From the IMG/VR virus record IMGVR_UViG_3300009537_000042, positions 1 through 43,074 of that record: DNA of 43,074 bases; one strand, 5' to 3'. The translations under genes were made by a program, and so were the position numbers. Each line of letters opens with the position of its first letter. The first letter of the stretch is position 1. Positions 6,494 to 12,224 of the stretch are shown one piece after another. A model generated the notes under the pieces. It had not been told where the DNA came from. It saw only the letters and a program-made list of their open reading frames with translations, and made no database searches. Source of the stretch: a virus.

Positions 6494-6630
6494 TTAGTGT
6501 GTGTGCGAAAGAGAGCTAACGACTCACCCTAGCGGCAGGGGAGATGACCGCCCTCGTAACTCGCTGTAGTGGCGACAGGATGATACCGGACAGGGCGCGG
6601 GATACCGCTTAAACACGTTCCGCACACTAA
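6494..6630 (+). ncRNA. Candidate structured RNA in the lysis cassette
   Basis: A 190-base gap between genes holds a sequence closed by complementary ends: TTAGTGTG at 6494-6501 with CACACTAA at 6623-6630, or GTGTGCG at 6501-6507 with CGCACAC at 6621-6627. Inside are CGCCCT (6549-6554) with AGGGCG (6592-6597), extendable over a one-base bulge, a hairpin TCGCT/GGCGA (6561-6565/6571-6575), CCCT/AGGG (6527-6530/6537-6540), and GCGG-GATA-CCGC (6597-6608), some mutually exclusive. No open frame of note crosses it. It does not read as a tRNA. It may be a leader controlling the holin that starts 32 bases later, or an independent RNA. Confidence 0.55.
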
Positions 6631-6661
6631 TTAATTAACAGCCGAAAGGCAGAGGTACAAA

Positions 6662-6832
6662 ATGGGTATGTTATCAGGTTACAAAACGTATTTACTGGCA
6701 TTGGTCGCTGTAGTTGGTGGTGTTGTCGGCTATCTGGTTGGCGACATGACACTGATGGAAGCAGCTAACTATGTTTGGGTCGGTGGTGTAGCGGCAGCGT
6801 TACGTGCCGGTGTGGACAAGGCTGGTCTGTGA
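6662..6832 (+). CDS. Holin-like small membrane protein
   Basis: 56 residues: MGMLSGYKTYLLALVAVVGG, VVGYLVGD, then a second hydrophobic stretch NYVWVGGVAAALRAGVDKAG. The pattern of an N-terminal K-T-Y-L membrane helix, a short loop and a C-terminal A-A-L-R-x-G segment is typical of small phage holins. It has a good upstream AGAGG and sits next to the spanins and downstream of the endolysin. The gene is short but its position and composition make it the best holin candidate. Confidence 0.75.
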   Translation: MGMLSGYKTYLLALVAVVGGVVGYLVGDMTLMEAANYVWVGGVAAALRAGVDKAGL

Positions 6833-6915
6833 CTGAAATCATAACCTACATCCTGATCGCCATGTCACTGGCGACAATGGTGTATGCAGTTTATATGCTG
6901 ATGCTCAGGATATGA
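6829..6915 (+). CDS. 28-residue membrane peptide coupled to the holin
   Basis: A GTG start overlaps the holin stop (GTGA). The product MTEIITYILIAMSLATMVYA continues VYMLMLRI and stops at 6913-6915. Almost the whole peptide is one hydrophobic helix. It may act as a second holin component or antiholin, which is speculative. Confidence 0.45.
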   Translation: MTEIITYILIAMSLATMVYAVYMLMLRI

Positions 6916-6918
6916 ACA

Positions 6919-7125
6919 ATGGAAACCAATCTCCACTTGTTGATAGGTATTGTGGTTGCGGTCGGCATTACTATATACGTCTTGATCATGCTCGGCAGGA
7001 AGCAGGAAAGAAAGAAAATGGACGAGGAATCGAAAGATGCAATGCTACGGGTGCTCAGGAACCAAGAAAAGGTGGACGATGCAGTATCAAAAATGTCTGA
7101 TTCTGAGCTGGATTCTCGCCTGTAG
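6919..7125 (+). CDS. Inner-membrane spanin-like protein (i-spanin)
   Basis: 68 residues: METNLHLLIGIVVAVGITIYVLIML gives an N-terminal anchor, followed by a charged helix (GRKQERKKMDEESKDAM) and the ending MSDSELDSRL, a tail often seen in Rz-like proteins (S-D-x-D/E-L-D-x-R-L). It overlaps the lipoprotein gene at 7079 in another frame, the classic Rz/Rz1 nesting. It would span the periplasm together with that partner to fuse the membranes. It is short for an i-spanin. Confidence 0.65.
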   Translation: METNLHLLIGIVVAVGITIYVLIMLGRKQERKKMDEESKDAMLRVLRNQEKVDDAVSKMSDSELDSRL

Positions 7126-7366
7126 CTTGCTTGTTAGCTGTGCCAGTATCACCCCTGTAGCCTCAGTGATAGGCGCAAGTGCAGCAACTACAAGTGCTTA
7201 TTACCAAATCACCCAGGACGAAAGTATCACGGTAATTTCAAGAGAGTGCTTGTGGTACAGGCAGATAAGATTATCTGATGAAAGCAAGGCGGGCATGACA
7301 AGGGCAGACAAGGAACAACTGGTTTACCTTAATCTCATGGCCGAGAAGAACTGTCCAAAACTGTGA
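7079..7366 (+). CDS. Outer-membrane lipoprotein spanin-like protein (o-spanin)
   Basis: 95 residues from ATG 7079. MQYQKCLILSWILACSLLVSC contains a lipobox LVSC with Cys21, so the protein should be lipidated. The mature part has YYQITQDESITVISRECLWYRQIRLS, a pattern I associate with Rz1-like partners of short i-spanins (x-E-C-L-W-Y). It starts within the i-spanin gene in a different frame. An earlier ATG at 7037 would add 14 residues ahead of the signal and is less likely. Confidence 0.65.
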   Translation: MQYQKCLILSWILACSLLVSCASITPVASVIGASAATTSAYYQITQDESITVISRECLWYRQIRLSDESKAGMTRADKEQLVYLNLMAEKNCPKL

Positions 7367-7417
7367 CCAAATACCCGTAAAAAACTTAATAAAATCAATA
7401 CCAGAAAAATACCCATT

Positions 7418-7801
7418 ATGCCAACCAAACCAGATGCGCCTCCGCTAACCAAGCGGTACATAATGAACGAAAGGGCGAGGCTTGCCCAAAGGCTATGTAA
7501 GGTTCATGACCGGCTGATTGATATAGGTCTGGGCGAAGTAGATGCCTCAGCCCCGGCAGTTACCGCGTTAAAAGCTATCCAGGCCAAGCTCATGTCTGAC
7601 GTATCCCCTGAGGACTTTGAAAAGACCACAGCCGAGACTACTACGATTGAGCAGGACATGACCAAGCTAGTCCAAGTATTAGACACCAACGCTATTGTTC
7701 ACCTGGTCAGACACCAAAGGGCAGAGGCCGCAAGGATACATGAAGAACTGGGTAAACAGCTTGAGAACAAGGTAATAGCCTTAAAATGTGGAACTATCTG
7801 A
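7418..7801 (+). CDS. Helical protein of unknown function, possible terminase small subunit
   Basis: 127 residues, almost all alpha-helical (MNERARLAQRLCKVHDRLID, IEQDMTKLVQVLDTNAIVHLV, RAEAARIHEELGKQLENKV). It is the nearest coiled, basic-acidic protein of suitable size upstream of the large terminase, but the two are separated by 2.7 kb and no DNA-binding helix-turn-helix is obvious. The terminase role is a guess from size and place only. ATG 7418 is preceded by an AT-rich spacer. Confidence 0.45.
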   Translation: MPTKPDAPPLTKRYIMNERARLAQRLCKVHDRLIDIGLGEVDASAPAVTALKAIQAKLMSDVSPEDFEKTTAETTTIEQDMTKLVQVLDTNAIVHLVRHQRAEAARIHEELGKQLENKVIALKCGTI

Positions 7802-7941
7802 CCGATACTAACTTTAAAGGCCAGGATACTGTGTCCTTAAACCAGTTGTTAGCAAGTTACGGCATAGTATTAGTGGACGCCAATGAATACCTGAGAGCCA
7901 TTATGAACAACCAGTTAGAGCAGAATATCCACTTACATTAG
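7786..7941 (+). CDS. Hypothetical protein (51 aa)
   Basis: The ATG at 7786 overlaps the end of the previous gene. It encodes MWNYLTDTNFKGQDTVSLNQ and then LLASYGIVLVDANEYLRAI, which looks like a small folded or helical protein, ending NIHLH with TAG at 7939-7941. Function unknown. Confidence 0.5.
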   Translation: MWNYLTDTNFKGQDTVSLNQLLASYGIVLVDANEYLRAIMNNQLEQNIHLH

Positions 7942-8005
7942 GGAATAGCAAGGCAAGGGCACAAGAGAATAGATTGCATACAGGGCAAATATGAAGGCCG
8001 GTAAT

Positions 8006-8119
8006 ATGTATGATCACTTAAAATGGACAGATTTCTACCAATTACCAGTTAAAGCAAGGTACATCATAAAACACCTGGATGAAGCTGATCTATTGTCATG
8101 GCCTGGGATAATGGCATAG
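8006..8119 (+). CDS. Possible 37-residue protein
   Basis: ATG at 8006 opens MYDHLKWTDFYQLPVKARYI and ends LLSWPGIMA with TAG at 8117-8119. The composition (Trp, Tyr, charged) is protein-like, but there is no strong ribosome binding site and the surrounding DNA is poorly coding. Confidence 0.35.
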   Translation: MYDHLKWTDFYQLPVKARYIIKHLDEADLLSWPGIMA

Positions 8120-8176
8120 GGCCAAGGAATTGCGCCAGTGTAACCCACCGGCTCGCGCATCAGAGCAAGTAATGAA

Positions 8177-8359
8177 ATGAAATTAATGCGATTGGTGGTA
8201 TATACAGATCCTGATCCGGCAGAGTTGTTCACAAACAAGGTTGTTATGTATATCTTGACCAAACCCAACGTAATACCATCAAGAGCGTTAGATGTAGCAT
8301 TAGCCGTCACAAATGGGCTAAGTGTACATAACTATAAGCTAGAGCATATATCTTTGTAA
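8177..8359 (+). CDS. Doubtful 60-residue ORF
   Basis: It reads MKLMRLVVYTDPDPAELFTN and ends LEHISL. Upstream GAGCAAGTA is a weak ribosome binding site. An antisense frame (8035-8310) is similarly open, so neither is well supported. I keep it because the frame is free of rare-looking composition. Confidence 0.25.
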   Translation: MKLMRLVVYTDPDPAELFTNKVVMYILTKPNVIPSRALDVALAVTNGLSVHNYKLEHISL

Positions 8360-8659
8360 CCTATTTGTTGACGCTAACAAGAAGGAAGAAGGGGATATCG
8401 TTCGTGCCCACACACACGCCCTCAGGCCAGAACTACCAATAACAGCCCTACATCTTGTGGTCACTGGCTACTTATTAGCCAACCAACTATCAATGAGTTA
8501 CAGCATATCGTTAATGTACGTGCAGGAAACGTAGTGTGCATAACATATTACATCCTTGTATATCAATAGCTTACAGTCCTACTTAACATAATAGGTATTA
8601 TCGACAGTACCAGGCCACACCACAAGAGGGTACGGGGGGTGCTTTGGCTTTGCGGTGTG

Positions 8660-8686
8660 TATGGGGATATCCCACTCCCATATTTT
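8660..8686 (+). terminator. Terminator-like hairpin upstream of the cargo/virion genes
   Basis: TATGGG at 8660-8665 pairs with CCCATA at 8677-8682, followed by TTTT. An alternative inner palindrome GGGATATCCC lies at 8664-8673. The loop is long, so strength is uncertain. Confidence 0.35.
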
Positions 8687-8770
8687 CCAGGTAAAAACCC
8701 AATCGGCTAATTTTTAACCACCTAGTGTTTATGCGGGTTTGGTACGCAAAATGCGGGGTTATATCCAGAC

Positions 8771-8779
8771 TTATCCACA
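8771..8779 (+). promoter_or_regulatory. Single perfect DnaA-box match (TTATCCACA)
   Basis: The nine bases are identical to the strong E. coli DnaA box, eight bases upstream of the ATG at 8788. One box alone is expected by chance now and then, so a role in replication is only a possibility. Confidence 0.35.
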
Positions 8780-8787
8780 GGTAACTT

Positions 8788-9432
8788 ATGCCAACTCCCG
8801 ACTACTCAGGATTGCTTGATGCCCTGCACCGGCAATCACAAGGACAGATGCAGCACGCCCCGCAGAGGCCACCATCCATGAACCCGATGGATGCGATAGC
8901 CCTCTCTACCGCAGCAATTCCAGGGGTGGGGGATGTGACTGGATTATTAGCTGATGCCAGAAGGTTTGCTTATGAACCTGAATCAAGGACTTGGGGTAAT
9001 GCCGCTTTAAGTGGTTTGGGGTTGCTGCCGTTTGTGCCGAGTCTGGGGGTTGTTAAAGCATTGGATGATTTACCACTGACCAATGTAGGTAAAAGTGTAG
9101 ATGGGTTATCAGTGGGGGATGAAATAAAAAATACTCACTCAATCAGTGCGTCATTTAATGATGGTGACTATGAAATATTACCTGGATTAAGGGAAGTTAA
9201 TATTCGTGATTTTAATAGCAAACCAGAAGAATTATTTTACGCAGCAGATGACATTGAAAGAACTCGTAAATTGGCAAAAGAAATAAAATCAAGTGGTTAT
9301 ATTAATCCATTGATTGTTGTGATTGATGAAGAAGGTAAATATATATTGGAGGGTGGGCACAGGCTTGGGGCTTTGAATATTCTTGGTAAAAAGAAATTCC
9401 CCGCATTAGTAGTTAAAGACTTATCGCAATAA
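8788..9432 (+). CDS. Modular cargo-like protein with C-terminal ParB-like domain
   Basis: 214 residues. Residues ~31-90 form a domain (MNPMDAIALSTAAIPGVGD, GLLADARRF, EPESRTWGN, LSGLGLLPFVP) shared with the gene at 9608. The C-terminal half ends in a ParB/sulfiredoxin-like fold: SSGYINPLIVVIDEEGKYI, then LEGGHRLGALNILGKKKFPA, where GGHR is the conserved nucleotide-binding or catalytic motif. Proteins built from a common phage N-terminus and exchangeable effector domains resemble the 'polyvalent' injected proteins described for phages and conjugative elements. Whether this one is packaged in the virion or nicks DNA is inference. Confidence 0.65.
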   Translation: MPTPDYSGLLDALHRQSQGQMQHAPQRPPSMNPMDAIALSTAAIPGVGDVTGLLADARRFAYEPESRTWGNAALSGLGLLPFVPSLGVVKALDDLPLTNVGKSVDGLSVGDEIKNTHSISASFNDGDYEILPGLREVNIRDFNSKPEELFYAADDIERTRKLAKEIKSSGYINPLIVVIDEEGKYILEGGHRLGALNILGKKKFPALVVKDLSQ

Positions 9433-9611
9433 TGTCCACCTCCATCCGTGACTACCGTATCCAGCAACTAGCGCATGAATACTACCAGCGTCTAATCAAA
9501 TACGGTGTGGAATCGGCCTCAATCTGGTTAAGCGACAATATGCAGCATGAAGATATGAACGAATTTAAAGCTATCCAGCCAACGATTGCCGGTAAGTACG
9601 GGTTGAAGTGA
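9432..9611 (+). CDS. Hypothetical protein between the two modular proteins (59 aa)
   Basis: TAATG overlap with the previous stop at its 5' end and GTGA overlap with the next start at its 3' end. It reads MSTSIRDYRIQQLAHEYYQR and then LIKYGVESASIWLSDNM with a helical character. Being locked between two paralogous modular genes, it could be a small partner or immunity-like protein. No domain is recognisable. Confidence 0.6.
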   Translation: MSTSIRDYRIQQLAHEYYQRLIKYGVESASIWLSDNMQHEDMNEFKAIQPTIAGKYGLK

Positions 9612-10285
9612 ACGGGTTACTGGCAGAACAGGGCAACGGGCTACTCGCGGATATGCGTAATGCCCTGTTGCAACAGTCCAGGGCGCAGATGCAACACACC
9701 CCACAGGCCCCTTCCCCGATGAACCCCTTGGATACTATTGCCTTATCAACTATGGCAATCCCCGGTGTCGGTGATGTGGCAGGGTTAGCGGCAGATGCCA
9801 GGCGGTTCATGTTTGAACCGGAATCCCGCACGATGGGAAATTATGCTTTAAGCAGTTTAGGACTACTCCCGTTTGTTCCAAATATGACTTCTATTAAATC
9901 TGTTTCTAAATTACCAGAAGTTAATGTTGATAAGTTTCATATAAATTCAGCTTATGGTCAGAATGATTATATTTCTGTAGCAAAGAATAAGGACGGGGAT
10001 GTAGTTGGCGAACTGTCTTTTAGTGAATATGGAGGAAAGCCACATATAAATATGATTGAGGTTAAGCCAAAATACCGAAGAAAGGGTGTTGGCGCTGAGT
10101 TAATCAGATCGTTGACAAAGCAAAAGAACCAGTATGACCCATCTTGGCAATACAAGGATATACAGTGGGGCATGGCTACTGAAGATGGTATGTGGTTAAA
10201 AAAGAAACTTGATAAGGAATTTTTAGGGCACCCGTTAAGAAATTTAGAAAGAAAAATATTGGAAATACAAAAGGCCAGTAAATAA
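9608..10285 (+). CDS. Modular cargo-like protein with C-terminal GNAT acetyltransferase-like domain
   Basis: 225 residues from a GTG that overlaps the previous TGA. The N-terminal domain (MNPLDTIALSTMAIPGVGDV, LAADARRF, EPESRTMGN, LSSLGLLPFVP) is about 44 of 56 positions identical by eye to that of the gene at 8788. The C-terminus differs completely: INMIEVKPKYRRKGVGAELI is the GNAT motif A (acetyl-CoA pyrophosphate loop R-R-K-G-V-G-A), preceded by strands VVGELSFSEYGG. The likely activity is acetyl transfer, target unknown. This is a clear case of domain replacement behind a shared N-terminus. Confidence 0.7.
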   Translation: MNGLLAEQGNGLLADMRNALLQQSRAQMQHTPQAPSPMNPLDTIALSTMAIPGVGDVAGLAADARRFMFEPESRTMGNYALSSLGLLPFVPNMTSIKSVSKLPEVNVDKFHINSAYGQNDYISVAKNKDGDVVGELSFSEYGGKPHINMIEVKPKYRRKGVGAELIRSLTKQKNQYDPSWQYKDIQWGMATEDGMWLKKKLDKEFLGHPLRNLERKILEIQKASK

Positions 10286-10477
10286 ATGTTTACATTATCT
10301 AGCAAGCAGGCTTCCCCTAAACTTAAATGGGTTACAGATTATCGCTCTGGATATTTACCAACTAATATAAAAAATATATCTACAACTACAGGTAAAGGCA
10401 CAAACAACTTTGTTATCTTTGACGAGAATTTGATTGAGATAGTCAAGCCGAAGAAAAAGTTCAAGATTGTGAAATGA
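10286..10477 (+). CDS. Orphan C-terminal-like fragment (63 aa)
   Basis: ATG 10286 lies directly after the TAA of the GNAT-like gene and the end overlaps the terminase start (ATGA). The tail NNFVIFDENLIEIVKPKKKF resembles the closing strand (N-x-V-x-F-D-x-x-L-I-E-I) found at the C-terminus of some phage effector domains. It has no N-terminal domain of its own. It may be a displaced effector cassette left by recombination, or a small real protein. Confidence 0.5.
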   Translation: MFTLSSKQASPKLKWVTDYRSGYLPTNIKNISTTTGKGTNNFVIFDENLIEIVKPKKKFKIVK

Positions 10478-11955
10478 GCCTAGCGCAAGCCATCTCCAAT
10501 CTGGAACACACCCAGAAGTATTTCAAGTTACAGTCCTTTGTCCCTTACGAATATCAAAAGGCGTTTTACGCTTTAAAGGGGGCGAATGGGAAGTTAGCTA
10601 ATGCCCGCTGTTTAATGGCAGCTAATCAAATTGGCAAAACTCTGGGCGAAGGGGCTGAGGTCGGTATCCACGCAACCGGACTTTATCCCGACTGGTGGGA
10701 GGGGGTCAGGGTCAATCGTAATCCGAATCTTGTCTGTTCAGGCGTTAATTCTTACCGCACCAGAGACTTGATCCAGAGGGAACTTTTAGGAACCACTGAC
10801 AAGGACGATAACAACAATATCGGTACGGGGTGGATTCCTAAACACCTGCTCCACAAGATTGACCGCAAACCCGGCATCCCCGGTGCGGCGGAGAAGATTT
10901 ACGTTAAACGGAATAACAACATGGAACTATCCTCAATCCTTTTACTAGGTTATGAGGACGGCGCAAGGAAATACATGGGGGAAAGGATTGATTACGCCTG
11001 GTGCGATGAAGAGCCGCCCCTTGAAATCTGGAACCAGTGTGTCAGGGGGACTATCGCTACTAACGGATTTTTAGCTTTAACCTATACCCCTGAAAACGGC
11101 ATGACACCCCTGGTCTACCGTTTTATGAATGAATGTCCACCTAGTTACGCTTTATTAAGGGCGACCTGGGACGATGCCCCGCACATGACCCCTGAGAAGC
11201 GGGCAGAGAAGCTGGCGGAGATGATGCCGTATGAACGGGACATGCGTTCTACGGGGACACCGTTAGTCGGGGATTCAATGGTCTTTCCGATCAACGATGA
11301 TGAAATCGCCTGTGATCCGATAGAAATTCCTAAAAACTGGCCGCAGATCATAGGCATTGACTTTGGTGGTGATCATCCGTTTGCGTGTGTGAAGATGGCC
11401 TTTGATCCAATGGGGTCGAAAAAGAAAGGCTATGTGATTGATGTAGCGAAGCAAAGACGTTTGACCGTATCGCAGGAAGCCTCACTGATAAAAGGCATGG
11501 GTGGCGACAAGATACCGGTAGCCTGGCCGCATGATGGTAATAAGTTAGACAAGCAATCCGGTAAACCGATAGCCGATCTGTACCGTCAGGAAGGGGTCAA
11601 GATGCTGGATGAATGTTTTAGTAATCCGGCGGAGGACTGGAAAGAAGAAGGCAAAGGCGGGCAGGGGGTCGAGGCCGGACTAAGGAAGATGTACTGGTCT
11701 ATGACCGAGGGACGGTTGAAGGTCTTTAGACACCTGACCGAATGGTTCAAGGAAAAGGGTGCTTACCATAGAAAATCCAACCCCAACACCGGCGAAGTGG
11801 CCGTAGTCCGAATTAATGAAGATTTAATGTCTGCTACTAGATACGCCTATATGTCGGCTTTAACAGCAGATGATGATTTTCGTTTCGCCAAGTCCATTGA
11901 CAGTAGAAAGGACTTTTTCAAACCGATTAAGTACAACTTTAAATTTGTGAGGTAG
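10474..11955 (+). CDS. terL: Terminase large subunit
   Basis: 493 residues. The ATPase has Walker A AANQIGKT at 49-56 and Walker B IDYAWCDEE at 172-180. The C-terminal RNase H-like nuclease begins with GIDFGGDHP at 294-302 (Asp296). Length and motif spacing fit TerL enzymes of P22-like and related headful or cos phages. TerL packages DNA into the prohead through the portal and cuts the concatemer. ATG 10474 overlaps the preceding stop. No obvious small subunit is next to it. Confidence 0.95.
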   Translation: MSLAQAISNLEHTQKYFKLQSFVPYEYQKAFYALKGANGKLANARCLMAANQIGKTLGEGAEVGIHATGLYPDWWEGVRVNRNPNLVCSGVNSYRTRDLIQRELLGTTDKDDNNNIGTGWIPKHLLHKIDRKPGIPGAAEKIYVKRNNNMELSSILLLGYEDGARKYMGERIDYAWCDEEPPLEIWNQCVRGTIATNGFLALTYTPENGMTPLVYRFMNECPPSYALLRATWDDAPHMTPEKRAEKLAEMMPYERDMRSTGTPLVGDSMVFPINDDEIACDPIEIPKNWPQIIGIDFGGDHPFACVKMAFDPMGSKKKGYVIDVAKQRRLTVSQEASLIKGMGGDKIPVAWPHDGNKLDKQSGKPIADLYRQEGVKMLDECFSNPAEDWKEEGKGGQGVEAGLRKMYWSMTEGRLKVFRHLTEWFKEKGAYHRKSNPNTGEVAVVRINEDLMSATRYAYMSALTADDDFRFAKSIDSRKDFFKPIKYNFKFVR

Positions 11956-11957
11956 TG

Positions 11958-12224
11958 ATGAAAAAGAAAGTTGAAGGCGCAGTAGCCGTTCCTGATGTGG
12001 AAGAAGTTGAGAAAGAAGTTAAAGAACTGAAAGAAGACCCCGATAAAACCTGTTCTGAAAACGGTGTCCCCCCGGTGGAAATGGCAAAAAGAGTTCTAGT
12101 CCACCAGGGCAGTGAATTAAGCAACCGTTTCAAGGCAGCGAATGTCCGTCATGCAATGGAGACACAGGGTTACTCTGATAGCGATATTAAAACAGCCTTG
12201 AAGGAAACGGGACTTGATCAGTAA
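11958..12224 (+). CDS. Hypothetical protein between terminase and portal (88 aa)
   Basis: The ATG at 11958 lies three bases after the TerL stop. The N-terminus is Lys/Glu/Val-rich and low complexity (EEVEKEVKELKEDPDK). The C-terminus looks like a small helical fold (RHAMETQGYSDSDIKTALKE). It overlaps the portal start by 11 bases. Function unknown; a packaging or portal accessory role is suggested only by place. Confidence 0.6.
   Translation: MKKKVEGAVAVPDVEEVEKEVKELKEDPDKTCSENGVPPVEMAKRVLVHQGSELSNRFKAANVRHAMETQGYSDSDIKTALKETGLDQ

Larger units (their letters stand above)
8360..8787. other. 428-base stretch without a convincing gene; possible packaging or origin region
   Basis: No open frame above about 40 codons with protein-like composition was seen. 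It contains a terminator-like hairpin (8660-8682), two ATGCGGG repeats 21 bases apart (8730 and 8751) and a perfect DnaA-box match at 8771. Its place just upstream of the virion-gene block would suit a pac or cos site or a late promoter, but none can be shown by eye. Confidence 0.4.

Noticed and set aside
6494-6630. tRNA or group I intron as an explanation of the structured gap
   Set aside because: No T-arm GTTCRA consensus, no CCA-type acceptor pairing, and no recognisable P7/guanosine-site pattern; left as unassigned RNA.
8035-8310. 91-aa minus-strand frame
   Set aside because: It would be the only minus gene in the rightward block, has no ribosome binding site and overlaps two weak plus frames.
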